From Cercophora sp. LCS_1 (Eukaryota; Ascomycota; Sordariomycetes; Sordariales; Lasiosphaeriaceae), in NCBI GenBank assembly GCA_036250225.1, contig JAPZLL010000066.1, positions 62,001-126,000 of the forward strand: 64,000 nucleotides of DNA. The letters are read 5' to 3'. Of this stretch, positions 29,437 through 39,431 are shown one piece after another; positions within the stretch are counted from its first letter, which is position 1; each line of letters opens with the position of its first letter. Under the pieces are notes generated by a model. It made no database searches. It had not been told where the DNA came from and saw only the letters and a program-made list of their open reading frames with translations. The position numbers and the translations under genes were made by a program.

Positions 29437-32400
29437 ATGGACGTCCTGGCGAGGAAGTGGGCAATGTCCAACCGGGACATTCCAAACTATAGGACGCTGA
29501 CCCACCGGTGGACATTCTTCGCCTTTCTTTTCCTCCTGGTGAGCACTCTCCTCGGCTTGCTCGAATATGTCTTTCGCACCATTCCGGTGGCAACAGAGGG
29601 TCGAGACATGCCGGCAGGCCTGTATCCCATTTTGCCAGGAATCAAGGCCGAGTATCAGCACGCCGCTACGGCTGGAGACCCTGCTCCGGAGCCCACTCCC
29701 ACGCCGACGCAACGTGTCAAAAGACAAATCGAAGAGTTGGCCATCACGACGAGCTTTGACCCGAGGGACCCTCGTCCTCCCGAGCCATCATTCAACAACC
29801 TGGGCGTGATAACGACGCGTTTCACATGGGCCGACTACTGGGATGACGATCCGTCTCGGCCGGGCCAAAACAGGGTGCCTGCATCCGTAAGTCCGTTGCG
29901 GGACTCAAATGGGCCTTGTGTGCACTTTTATCGAGGCATGGCGACGTCGAACGATGCGGGTGCGTGCGAAGGCGTGATCAGATTTACACCACTCGGGGAC
30001 CCTGGCAGCGAAGACACCGGTTTGGGTGCCCTCAAGCTCCTCGACCGGAGTTGCATTCTGAAATACGATGCATGGTTGAGCGACTGGTCATGTACGTCAC
30101 CTCTCCTCACCAAGGAATTCGGCTGATGATGTAAACAGCATGCGATGTGGGTGCCTGGTGCTCGGCTGACCTTAACTCGGATCGCAAAGCCCTCATGCCT
30201 TTTTGCCTCACCCGCAACATATCCAGGGACGACGCCAAGGAGACGGCAAGGCGGCTGCGAGAGGATGGCACGATCAAGCCCCTTGGCACTCTGGGCGACA
30301 TTGGCAAGGGCGAGACAGATTGGGCTGTTGTGTTTCACAACCACGCCAACCTGATGCTTCTCTACCAAGCCGCCTTGACAAACGTCATGGTCGTCGGGCA
30401 AGCGTGGCGTTACTCGGATCGTATCACCTCCTACAACATGGTGATGGAGGCCTTTACTCCCGTTACATTTTCCGAGGAACCCGTCTCAGAGACAGAAGAC
30501 GAGTGCGCCACACGTTTATGCATGGACACGCGCCCCTTCACACCGCCGAATCCTGTCAAAACAACTACGACTGTACCCGGGACTACACAAACCACAGCGA
30601 GCGCTGCCATCACGACACAGGCCACAACCAAAGCCACCATCACCACAAGCAGCGCTTCCTCGACGAGCACAACGCCCGCAACAACACAAACCACCTCCCT
30701 TGATACCACGAACGTGAGTACACAAACAAGCAGGCCATTCACCTACTCGCCCGAGCCAGAGGTCTACACAAGCAACACAATCATCGACGTCAACATTGAG
30801 ACAACCATCTACTTCGCCACCCCTCACACAACAACATCAACGCACATCACAACAGCCAGCCGGAACGGCAAGGTCTCCACCGGAACCTACACGTTTACCC
30901 TTACAGATCCAAGTACCTACTCAACCTCGACGCGCACCCTTTCCGGCGCACTGGTTTCCGTCATCCCGGCCGTCTTCACCCGCGTCCGCGAAATCCCCAT
31001 CACCGACTTGCTCGGTTCCACCATTTCCACCTCGACCTTTTTCGGTGCCAACCCCATCCTCACACCAACCAGAACCACCCTCTACGGGCCAGCCGGCATA
31101 CCCACAGCCGTGATCATCACCTCGGTCCCGATCACAACCAAGTTCATCACCTTTTACAACCCCACCAACGGCGAACCAACAGCCACTGCCACCGAAGTCC
31201 CCTCGTTTCCCTCCATACCGCCTTCGGCGAGGAACATCCATGTAGCAGGACACACGGAATATTTTATTGTTTTCTTCCTACCCGTAGTTCTGTCGGTTCT
31301 ACTCGCGATTCCGATACAAATGCTCGATGCCGAAACAAAACTCCACCTCCCGTTTCGTGCGCTGACAGTACCAGGCGGTTCGCTGGCAAAGGATAGTCTG
31401 TGTCTACGCACAGGAGGAATATGGGCAAAGTGGGATGGGATCAGACTCTTGCTTCGTCATCACGACCCGGCATCGGTGTTGAGCGATTTGTTGTTTGTTT
31501 GCTCGACCGTGTTGATTTCCCTGTCATCGGAGACGATTGGGATCAAGGCCAGAGGACCGTGTGCCAATGGTGGGTCGGAGCAGTGTTTGCTTACCCTGGT
31601 TGTGTTTGAGGAACCGGCCCGGGCGGCAGAGGGATTGCTCGGGTTGGTGATGGCGTTGTTGGTTGTGCTTGGGGTTGTGATTCACGGAAAAAAGTCCGGG
31701 GTTGCGGTGCATCCTGGGGATTTCGGGGTTGTTTGTGCGTTGATGCAGAACGGGCAGACGAAGAGGGTGATGAGGGGTGTGGAATTGGGAGATGGGCCGG
31801 TGGGCGATGAGGAATTGCGGACGCAGTTGGGCGACAAGAATTTTGTGCTGGGGTGGGATGAGAAGGCCGGAAGAGGAGATGAGTATGGAATTTTGGTTGC
31901 TGGTGGGGATGAGAGGACTCGGAGGGATAATGCGTCGGTGAGTGAGGTGGGGAGTATGGTTGGGTTGGTGAGGCGGCATGCCATGGTACAGGTCAAGAGC
32001 TGGAGTGCGTGGTGGGATGGGTTGCCCGAGTTTGGACGCGCGTTGAGGAATTTCTTTTTGTTCATTCATTGCGCGTTATTGGCCGTGATTCTCTATTACG
32101 AGATCAAGGTCTTTCGAAACCCGAGTGAGTCGGCTTTCGAAGCGTTCATGGACAGTCAGCAGTTTGGGCCGAGACTGTTGTTTACAGCATTGGCGAGTGC
32201 CGTCGGCTTGTTTTGGGAAACAATGTTGGAGGATGTCATTATGCTGAGTTTGTTTCGGGGCATGGTCGACTCACCTCAGCCTGCCGATGCATCAGTTCTC
32301 CGACCGCAGGCGACAAATGTGTTTGAAGCATTGTGGCATGCGGTCCGACTGAGAAAGATTCGGGTCGGAAGCGTTGGGCTTGCCGTCATCTTTACGCATG

Positions 32401-32868
32401 TACTCCCGGTCACTATGGCCAACATCCCGTTTCACAACGCCCAGACGTGGATGTTACATGAGGTCTGGTGAGTCCTTACCCCTGAACCCCTTTTCGCCCC
32501 ATTTTTGGCAACTTGCTGACTTAAACAGCATCTGGACGAGTGTTGCTGTCCTTGGTTACGCGACTTTGGTACTCGCGTTCCATGTCTTCTGGACGAGCTG
32601 GATTCATCTCCCAGTTGACCCGGGAACCCTCGCCGGACGAATGTACTACGTGTGCGACTCGGCGATGTTGGCTGATTTTGAGCATTTGTCCATGCTGGGA
32701 CGCCGTCAGCGTGATGAGAGGGTCATCCGCATGAACCGTCTTTACAAATTTGGGCCCATGGAGGGTGTGGTAACGGGGAGGGTACGACTTGGCGCCGACT
32801 ACGGACAGGGCGAGAGGGGCATCAAACTTAAGAAACTTGACGGGTTTGGACGGGGAGCTCGAACATGA
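29437..32868 (+). CDS. DUF3433 large fungal membrane protein with mucin-like region
   Basis: Three exons (29437-30091, 30139-32467, 32529-32868; introns 47 and 61 bp) keep frame and give 1107 aa. The ATG at 29437 is the first in frame. The open frame continues upstream without an ATG, so an extra 5' exon cannot be excluded. A first membrane helix (FFAFLFLLVSTLLGLLEYVF) is followed by a large extracellular part with several cysteines. Next comes a Thr/Ser-rich stretch (about residues 350-560, long TTT/TTQTT runs) typical of O-glycosylated stalks. A second helix (FIVFFLPVVLSVLLAIPIQML) opens a repeat-like half with more helices, and the C-terminus carries MYYVCDSAMLADFEHLSML, a DUF3433 hallmark. 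Family function is unknown; topology suggests a plasma-membrane or cell-wall-facing protein. Confidence 0.85.
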
Positions 32869-33210
32869 TCAATCTAGGAGAATACAAGCTGGAACTGCTC
32901 CGAAGAAATTGAAAGTGCACGGCTATACAAGATAAAAAAACTTGAATGCATACACGAAAGTCAAATGACCAAACGGGACACTCGCAGCAAGAGAGCAGTA
33001 ACCGACAACGTTGACGTCATTGTCTCACTCTTCGAGCCAAGCCGCTCAATCATCACCCTTTTCGCTCTGGTGGTGCGGCGAAATCCTTTTTCCCAAGAAA
33101 CCCCAAGAAACTAATGCAGCTCCACAGTCATCGCCTTGGCGGGGCAGCAAGCTACAAAAGACGCTCATCCGCCGGGCCGAATTGATGCGGGAACCTCATC
33201 CACAGCCACC
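32869..33210. other. Intergenic, promoter of glutaminase gene
   Basis: Short region between the DUF3433 stop and the glutaminase ATG. The glutaminase frame is open from 33136 but without an ATG before 33211. No discrete promoter element stands out. Confidence 0.5.
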
Positions 33211-34605
33211 ATGAAATCGCCCATCCCCGACTACCTCGCCCAAGTGTTGGAGCACGTCCGGCCCAACGATGGCGGCGCGCCGGCCGACTACATCGAGACG
33301 CTCGCCAAAGCCGACACGTCCAAACTCGCCGTCGCGCTGGCAATGGTCGACGGCCACGTCTACTCAGCGGGTGACGACACAATCGAGTTCTCGATCCAGT
33401 CCATCTCCAAAGCCTTCGTCTACGCCATCGCCATCGAAGACGCCGGTCTAGATGCGGTCCTCGCCAAGATTGGCGTCGAGCCCTCGGGCGACGCCTTCAA
33501 CAAACTCTCGCTCGAGCGGGGTACCAACCGCCCTATGAACCCCATGATCAACGCCGGCGCCATCGCGGCGCACTCCCTTGTTGTCAGCCCAGACGCCACG
33601 GCGGAGCAACGCACCGCGCGCATCCTCGACGTCCTCTCCCGGCTTGCAGGTCGCCAGCTGCACGTCGACGAGGAAGTCTACCAGGCCGAACTCCGCGATG
33701 CAGACCGCAACATGGGCCTAGGCTACATGCTCAAAGCAGCGAGAATCATCCAATGCGACCCACGCGAGGCAGTAACGGGGTACATCCGCCAATGCGCCAT
33801 CAACGTCAACGTGCGCGACCTCGCAACCATGGCTGCGACGCTCTGCAACGCGGGCATCCACCCCGTCACAGGGGAAGCCATCATCCCGCAGGCCAGCGTC
33901 CGCCAAGTCCTGTCGGTCATGACGACATGCGGGATGTACGATGCCGCGGGCGCATGGGTCTCCCGCATCGGAATCCCCGCTAAGAGCGGCGTCGCGGGTG
34001 CTATCATCGGGGCATTGCCAGGGCAGGTCGGCATTGCGACGTTTTCGCCCAAGCTTGATTCGAGAGGGAACAGCGTTCGCGGCGTGGCCATTTGCGAGCG
34101 CCTGTCGAGTGATATGGGCATGCACATGATGGATGTGAGCCAGATTTCCGCCTCGACGGTGCGGACGTCGGTGGCGACGATCCTGGCGGGCGAGGACAAG
34201 AACCATGTGAATTGTAACCGCAAGGTCGTCATATTCAGCATGAGGGGTGTTGTGCGGTTTGCTGGGTCTGAGAGGTTGACGAGGGCGATTGTGCGGGAGC
34301 TGTCGGCCCCGAATCCAGATGCGGATGACGCTGAGTTTGGGCGGTCGCATGATGCTTGCGCCGTGGTGTTGTCGCTGCGTGAGGTGTTTTCACTCAGTCC
34401 GGTTGCCAAAAGGGTAATCCATGAGGACATTTATCGGCTGACGGCGGCTGGGAGGCTTGTTGTTGCCATTGATCCGAGTGCCGTGTTGAGTGTCGACCAG
34501 GAGAAGGCGGGGAGCAAGTTTAGGATTGTTGAGAATGAGGTTGAGGCAAGGAATGAGATTGGAGGTATTGGATGCCAAGCTATTACGCAAAGCAGCGACT
34601 GGTAG
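33211..34605 (+). CDS. Bacterial-type glutaminase with C-terminal extension
   Basis: Intronless, 464 aa from the ATG at 33211. It belongs to the serine-dependent beta-lactamase-like glutaminase family (L-glutamine -> glutamate + NH3). The nucleophile and base are in QSISKAF (Ser64-x-x-Lys67). RPMNPMINAGAIAA supplies the substrate-binding Asn114, and CGMYDAAGAWVSRIGIPAKSGVAG holds the conserved Tyr and Lys-Ser-Gly motifs. The core ends near residue 310. The last about 150 residues (KVVIFSMRGVVRFAGSERLTRAIV...) resemble the STAS-like domain fused to many long bacterial glutaminases. No signal peptide is visible, so it is probably cytosolic. The family is mostly bacterial; an intronless fungal copy may descend from ancient transfer. 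It would supply ammonia and glutamate, in line with other nitrogen genes nearby. Confidence 0.92.
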   Translation: MKSPIPDYLAQVLEHVRPNDGGAPADYIETLAKADTSKLAVALAMVDGHVYSAGDDTIEFSIQSISKAFVYAIAIEDAGLDAVLAKIGVEPSGDAFNKLSLERGTNRPMNPMINAGAIAAHSLVVSPDATAEQRTARILDVLSRLAGRQLHVDEEVYQAELRDADRNMGLGYMLKAARIIQCDPREAVTGYIRQCAINVNVRDLATMAATLCNAGIHPVTGEAIIPQASVRQVLSVMTTCGMYDAAGAWVSRIGIPAKSGVAGAIIGALPGQVGIATFSPKLDSRGNSVRGVAICERLSSDMGMHMMDVSQISASTVRTSVATILAGEDKNHVNCNRKVVIFSMRGVVRFAGSERLTRAIVRELSAPNPDADDAEFGRSHDACAVVLSLREVFSLSPVAKRVIHEDIYRLTAAGRLVVAIDPSAVLSVDQEKAGSKFRIVENEVEARNEIGGIGCQAITQSSDW

Positions 34606-35136
34606 TGGCTATTTCCACAGAAAAGTATCCGAGTTTATTTTATTTGCGTACTGGCGATGCACTCTGTGTCCTTTACACCCATGTCCTGACGAGCAATTAG
34701 AATGTTCTTTTGCCATCAACTGATGAAGCCGAGGAGGTCCGTCCATGGAGCTGAAAATATGGTTTTTTTCATGTCACAGGCCAAGTTCCAGGTTGTTTCT
34801 TGGTCAATTTAAAGTTCAAAAAGTTATTTGTTCACCGAAACCAAAGTGAGAAAGAGACTTTGGGTTCTCCTGTCCCACATGCAACTCCATTGTGGATCCC
34901 ACCGGGTTGCCCAAACGGGTTCCACGATGGCGGTAAGCGAAGTTTATGGGCCGTGGCGTCGACCGCACAAAGTGAAAAAATCCTAGTGCAGGTTCAAAAG
35001 CGACCGAGACCGGAGGTTCTCTTGCAACTGCGACCACGACACCAACACCCTATTTCAACCGTCTGGATTACGGACCCACCCCATACTCTCCTGGTATAAG
35101 TGGGTCCCTTTTTTTTTTTTTTTTTTTTTGGATATC
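34606..35136. other. Intergenic with T21 tract before the SET gene
   Basis: 531 bp with no supported ORF. A pure T run at 35109-35129 ends seven bases before the ATG at 35137. Poly(dT) tracts in fungal promoters commonly exclude nucleosomes, but here it would lie within the leader unless transcription starts very late. Confidence 0.5.
35109..35129. repeat. 21-bp poly(T) tract immediately before SET gene
   Basis: Uninterrupted T21 on the plus strand, ending 7 bp before the proposed start codon of the SET-domain gene. It would be part of the 5' leader or promoter. Confidence 0.9.
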
Positions 35137-36204
35137 ATGTCTTTACTCAACAACTCAAGTGAGCTCACCAGCTCGTGCTGGACCATCCAGGATGCACCAG
35201 GCGCAGGGCGTGGTGCCTTTGCTACGCAGACCATTTCCGCCGGGGAGACAGTCATGGTTGCCGACGATCTCTATGCCCACGTCCTGTTCCGGGAATATCG
35301 CGGCGAGCTATGTTGTAATTGCTTTGCATACAACCTTGGAGAGAAGCAACCGGTCAAGGACGCACCCCATGGGCTCGCGTTCTGCTCAGAAGACTGCAAG
35401 GCGGCCTACATGAGCGAGTGTGATGAACTCAGTTTGCAAGCTCACGCTGCCGTGACCAAACTGCTGAAAGCAAAAACCAAGAAGCAAGACATCGAAACGC
35501 CACAAATGAGGCCAAGCGTCTCCAACATCGAAAAGGCATGGAAAGAGGCGGAGGCAAAGGCTCACTCCATCAAGAAAGTTCGGAACATTGTGCAAGATGG
35601 CCCCGTCAGCAAGATAGACTTTAAGAATCTCGACCGCGCGATGACAACGCCAGCATCACCAGACACCATTAGCTTTTTGCTGTCAGCCGTCCTCGCAATC
35701 TACAGATCGAGAAACAATCAAACATGCAGTCAATGGTCTCGCGTTCTCAACCTCGAACCAGACACTACACCCTACCTCTCCACAGACGAACTCAACAGCT
35801 ATACAGCCTCCTATCTCCACCTCGCCATGGTTCTTCCCGAGAAGATGTTACCCTTTATTTCTAGCGAAATGATTCACACACTCAAGACTCGCGAGACACA
35901 CAACTGTTTCGGCATTCGATCATTGACCGATGGAGGATCTGAGTTCTTTGGGTATGGCGTGTGGCCATCAGCGAGCTACTTTAACCACAGCTGCGACCAC
36001 AACGTCCGGAAAACGCGGGTTGGAAAGATGTGGGTGTTTGAAGCCATGAGAGACATCCCGGCTGGTGAACAGCTGTGTATTTCATATATCGGGGGTGAGG
36101 ACTCTGGAGAGGCACTAGGTTGGCGAGACAAGTCGACGAGTTTCAAGGAGGCGTGGGGGTTTGATCATGTTTGTGAAAAGTGTCAGCTATCTCAAACCAT
36201 GTGA
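35137..36204 (+). CDS. SET-domain protein (SMYD-like lysine methyltransferase family)
   Basis: Intronless, 355 aa from the ATG at 35137; the frame upstream is only TTG-initiated. The split SET domain begins with DAPGAGRGAFATQTISAGETVM and continues after a cysteine-rich insert (LCCNCFAYNL...FCSEDCKAAYMSEC), which resembles a reduced MYND-type zinc site. A helical insert follows. The catalytic half has YGVWPSASYFNHSCDHN (the NHSC motif binding S-adenosylmethionine), FEAMRDIPAGEQLCISYI and a post-SET-like FDHVCEKCQ. It would transfer methyl groups from SAM to lysines of histones or other proteins; the substrate is unknown. Of similar length to fungal SMYD-like proteins, and no break is seen. 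Confidence 0.88.
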   Translation: MSLLNNSSELTSSCWTIQDAPGAGRGAFATQTISAGETVMVADDLYAHVLFREYRGELCCNCFAYNLGEKQPVKDAPHGLAFCSEDCKAAYMSECDELSLQAHAAVTKLLKAKTKKQDIETPQMRPSVSNIEKAWKEAEAKAHSIKKVRNIVQDGPVSKIDFKNLDRAMTTPASPDTISFLLSAVLAIYRSRNNQTCSQWSRVLNLEPDTTPYLSTDELNSYTASYLHLAMVLPEKMLPFISSEMIHTLKTRETHNCFGIRSLTDGGSEFFGYGVWPSASYFNHSCDHNVRKTRVGKMWVFEAMRDIPAGEQLCISYIGGEDSGEALGWRDKSTSFKEAWGFDHVCEKCQLSQTM

Positions 36205-36645
36205 GGTGAGATTGGTGGCATCATGTCAACGTAAAATGTTTTGTTCGACCCTGGACTAATGGCCTATCCCTGGCTAGGGTTGTGACTCCGAAAGAGCACT
36301 GACGAGTTGGCAACTGCTGACAGTTGGAACCTACAAAATGCATTTACCTTGCAGCGCCTGCATGTGCCTATGGAGGTGCATTGGCCTATGTCGTGTAACG
36401 CAAATGCATTGGATTATTATCCTCAGTCGCGTTTTCCGCGACACCAATGAACCCAGCGAAGCGGGGACATCAGCCAATTTCTGAGCTGGCAAACACTCGA
36501 AATCGAAGAGAAAAGGGAAACAAAGTCCACCTGGATCCTTGAGTACCTATCTAAGGGCGGAAGACGCTTCGATCTTCCCTAAACCTCTACTAGCATTCTC
36601 AACCAACCCCTGGAAGCATCTATCTGATAGCACTCGCCCATCATC
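36205..36645. other. Intergenic, promoter of nitrilase gene
   Basis: 441 bp with no supported ORF. An ATGCATTT/AAATGCAT pair of sites lies near 36336-36410 (AAAATGCATTTACC and CGCAAATGCATTGG). Nothing else recognisable. Confidence 0.45.
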
Positions 36646-37698
36646 ATGACCACCCTCCGCGTCGCCGCGATCCAAGCGGAGCCAGTCTACCTCGACCTCG
36701 CCGCATCCGTGCAAAAAGCCTGCGACCTCATTGCCACAGCAGCTGCAGGCGGCGCCAAGCTGGTCGCCTTCTCGGAATGCTGGATCCCAGGTTACCCAGC
36801 CTGGATCTGGTCTGTTCCTCCTTCTTGTCGTCATGTCCCCTCTAACTTCTCCAGGGCCCGCCCCGTTGACGTCGTACTACAAACCCAGTACACCACCAAC
36901 TCCCTCTCGGTCACCTCACCCTCCATGACCCTCCTCTGCGCCACCGCAAAGAAACACTCCATCGCCATAGTCCTCGGCTTCTCTGAACAAACCGCCTCGC
37001 ACAGCGTCTACATCTCCCAAGCCATCATCTCGCCCACCGGCACGCTCCTCATGCACCGCCGCAAGCTGAAGCCAACCCACATGGAACGCACCATCTTTGG
37101 CGACGGCTCGGGTCGCGACCTCAACAACGTTGTCGAGGTCGACTTTGGCGCACCCCACGGCAAGATCAAAGTCGGCTGTCTCGCGTGCTGGGAACACGCC
37201 CAGCCTCTGCTGAAATACCATACCATTGCGCAGGGCGAGACCATCCACATTGCCATGTGGCCGCCTATTGCACCGTCTACCGGTGTTGACGATCCCGGAC
37301 TGTGGAGCATGTCAGCGGAGGGATGTTTGAACTTGTCGCAGACGTATGCGATTGAGAGCGCGGCGTTTGTGGTGCATGCCACTGCGGTTTGTAACGAGAA
37401 CGGAATCGAGACGATGGGGACGCAGAAGGGGATTGTGGCGAATACGCCAGGGGGTGGACATAGTTGTGTGATTGCACCGGATGGGAGGAGACTGACGGAG
37501 CCGATTGGGCCGACGGGGACGGAGGAGGGGGTTGTGTATGCTGATTTGGAGATTGGCAGAACGGTGGCGGCAAAGGGCTTTTTGGATGTTGTGGGGCATT
37601 ATTCGCGGCCTGATTTGTTGTGGCTTGGAGTGGATGGACGGCAGAAGGAGGTTGTTGTTGCGGTGAGGGAGGAGAAGGACAGGGAGGGTGTAGTGTGA
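36646..37698 (+). CDS. Nitrilase
   Basis: The full open frame gives 350 aa, but 36810-36854 is very probably a 45-nt in-frame intron (GTCTGT...CTAAC...CTCCAG). Removing it yields 335 aa and restores the family motif WIPGYPAWIW-ARPVD. The catalytic triad of the nitrilase superfamily is intact: Glu44 (AFSECWIPGYPAW), Lys in HRRKLKPTHMER (Lys140 unspliced) and Cys181 unspliced (CLACWEHAQPL). The enzyme hydrolyses R-CN to R-COOH + NH3 with a Cys thioimidate intermediate; TPGGGHSCVIAPDGR marks the C-terminal fold. The CWEH form is that of true nitrilases, some of which also hydrate cyanide. It is followed on the same strand, 674 bp on, by an aldoxime dehydratase, whose nitrile product is its natural substrate class. 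Confidence 0.93.
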   Translation: MTTLRVAAIQAEPVYLDLAASVQKACDLIATAAAGGAKLVAFSECWIPGYPAWIWSVPPSCRHVPSNFSRARPVDVVLQTQYTTNSLSVTSPSMTLLCATAKKHSIAIVLGFSEQTASHSVYISQAIISPTGTLLMHRRKLKPTHMERTIFGDGSGRDLNNVVEVDFGAPHGKIKVGCLACWEHAQPLLKYHTIAQGETIHIAMWPPIAPSTGVDDPGLWSMSAEGCLNLSQTYAIESAAFVVHATAVCNENGIETMGTQKGIVANTPGGGHSCVIAPDGRRLTEPIGPTGTEEGVVYADLEIGRTVAAKGFLDVVGHYSRPDLLWLGVDGRQKEVVVAVREEKDREGVV

Positions 37699-38372
37699 TG
37701 GGCTGGCTGGCCGGATTCATGAGAAATGATGGTATGTTTTGATTCGTTTCCACGATGCCCTAGGCACAGCAGGCGAGTCCCGAACGCGATCGAATTGCAT
37801 GTTTGAGGTGGTTGATGTCACTTGGCAAGTGTGATCATGCGCTTCTTTGGTGGTGTCCAGGCAGTTGATACGTCTGTCAGCGCCGAGGATGTGCGTATCA
37901 GCCGTTCCCGTGCTGGAAAAGTGCACTTTGCGCCCAAAGACTACATCGTGAGCCCAATCCAAGGTCTTCCTATGCGAGAGGGCCTAAAGAAGAGGGGTAA
38001 CGACCATCAAAACATGCCATCAAGAGTGCCTATTGTGCGACGGCATTGTGACGAGTCGGATCAAAGTGCTGATGCCCACCTGGCTCGACTGTTTTCGTCG
38101 CTCACCAGACCCACCAAAGGTCGGCGGCAGACTCGGGGTAGCTTGCGATTTGTTTCTTCATTTTCCCCAATTGTCTTCTTCCGTCAAGTTGACTCATTAT
38201 CTGCGGGAAGGTCATCAGGTACTGGTGCCAGAGAACATGTGATCAGCTTGATGAAGGATAAGACTGCCCTCACTACAAATACGCAACAGCTTTTCATACA
38301 CTCAACAGCGTCCCTAAACAACAGCCCGTCACTGTCCCGAATACCTAGGTAGTCAGCTCAGGAATTCACACA
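37699..38372. other. Intergenic between nitrilase and aldoxime dehydratase
   Basis: 674 bp. A 176-codon open frame (37822-38352) has no motif and unremarkable composition, and is not called. Probably contains the dehydratase promoter; no shared element with the nitrilase promoter could be recognised. Confidence 0.5.
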
Positions 38373-39431
38373 ATGCTGACCTCAGCCATCCCAAACCACC
38401 TCCAGTGCCCTCGCACGCAACCCGCCCACCTGCCCAACCCCGACTTCCAGCCCCCATACCCCTGCCACACCATCCGCTTCCCCGAGAACATCTCCCAACT
38501 CGTCATAGCTATCATTGGCGCCCAGCACAAACCCGAAGCCACCACGACTGCCACCTCTCGCTCGACCCTCACCTCCTTCCTCGCCACCCCAAGCACCGCG
38601 CCGCCATCCTTTTTCGAGTTCGCCACCGTGACCGACAACAAGGGCTACCACAACCTCACCGCCCTGGCCTACTTCCCCAGCAAGCCCGCTTACGAAACCT
38701 GGGCATCCCAATCCGGCTTCCAAACATGGTGGCAATCCCTCGACCCCTCGACCAGCACCAACGGCTGGTTCCTCGAAGTATTTTTTCCTCCAACTGACCG
38801 TTTCGAAACCCTTTTCAACACGCCCACTGGCCTCGAAGGCTCCGCCCACATGGGCTCCATGGGCCCTGATGAAATCCAAGAACACGGCTACTGGGGTAGC
38901 ATGCGCGACCGCCTGCCCCTTTCGCAAACGGATTCCCTCACCGGCGACAAGACACACCAATCCCACACCGACACAACAACCCGCCGCGTCGTCGTCCCTG
39001 GAAAGCAAAACCTAACCGTCATCCGCTCCGGCCAAGATTGGTCGTCCACCACGCCAACCGAACGCAAGCTGTATCTCGAGACGATGCACCCGGTCCTGAC
39101 AAAGGGTATGGACTTTCTGCGCGATCACGGTGACGAAGTGGGCTGTTATAGCTGTCGGCTGATGGAGGTTGTTGATACGGAGACGGGAACGACCGAGGGA
39201 GTGGACCGGACATTCGGGTTAGCGTATTTTGATGAGTTGGCCAGTCTGGAAGGGTGGAGCAGGGAACATGAGACGCACTTGGCCATTTGGGGTGGGTTTA
39301 TGCGGTATGCAAAGACACTTGGAGGGGACGTGACGCTCAAGGTGTTTCATGAGGTTATGGTGTTGAGTGAGGAGCAGCAGTATTTTGAGTATGTGGGGTG
39401 TCATGAGGGGACGGGCGTGTTGGGGCGTTGA
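38373..39431 (+). CDS. oxd: Haem-containing aldoxime dehydratase (phenylacetaldoxime dehydratase family)
   Basis: Intronless, 352 aa, the normal length of the family. The opening MLTSAIPNHLQCPRT is typical of Oxd proteins. Known functional residues fall at the expected numbers: Arg178 in GYWGSMRDRLPLSQTD, Ser219 in TVIRSGQDW (hydrogen bond to the substrate hydroxyl) and His299 in WSREHETHLAIW (proximal haem ligand). FHEVMVL (His326) probably supplies the second catalytic histidine. The enzyme binds an aldoxime by nitrogen to ferrous haem and removes water: R-CH=NOH -> R-CN + H2O. It lies downstream of and co-oriented with a nitrilase, so together they convert aldoximes, for example indole-3- or phenyl-acetaldoxime of plant origin, to acids and ammonia. 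No signal peptide; cytosolic. Substrate preference cannot be read. Confidence 0.93.
   Translation: MLTSAIPNHLQCPRTQPAHLPNPDFQPPYPCHTIRFPENISQLVIAIIGAQHKPEATTTATSRSTLTSFLATPSTAPPSFFEFATVTDNKGYHNLTALAYFPSKPAYETWASQSGFQTWWQSLDPSTSTNGWFLEVFFPPTDRFETLFNTPTGLEGSAHMGSMGPDEIQEHGYWGSMRDRLPLSQTDSLTGDKTHQSHTDTTTRRVVVPGKQNLTVIRSGQDWSSTTPTERKLYLETMHPVLTKGMDFLRDHGDEVGCYSCRLMEVVDTETGTTEGVDRTFGLAYFDELASLEGWSREHETHLAIWGGFMRYAKTLGGDVTLKVFHEVMVLSEEQQYFEYVGCHEGTGVLGR

Noticed and set aside
37822..38352. 176-codon open frame between nitrilase and aldoxime dehydratase
   Set aside because: No motif, unremarkable composition, and it occupies the expected promoter of the dehydratase.
38382..39008. 208-codon open frame antisense to the aldoxime dehydratase
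   Set aside because: Shadow of the real gene; Gly/Val/Glu-rich with no domain.
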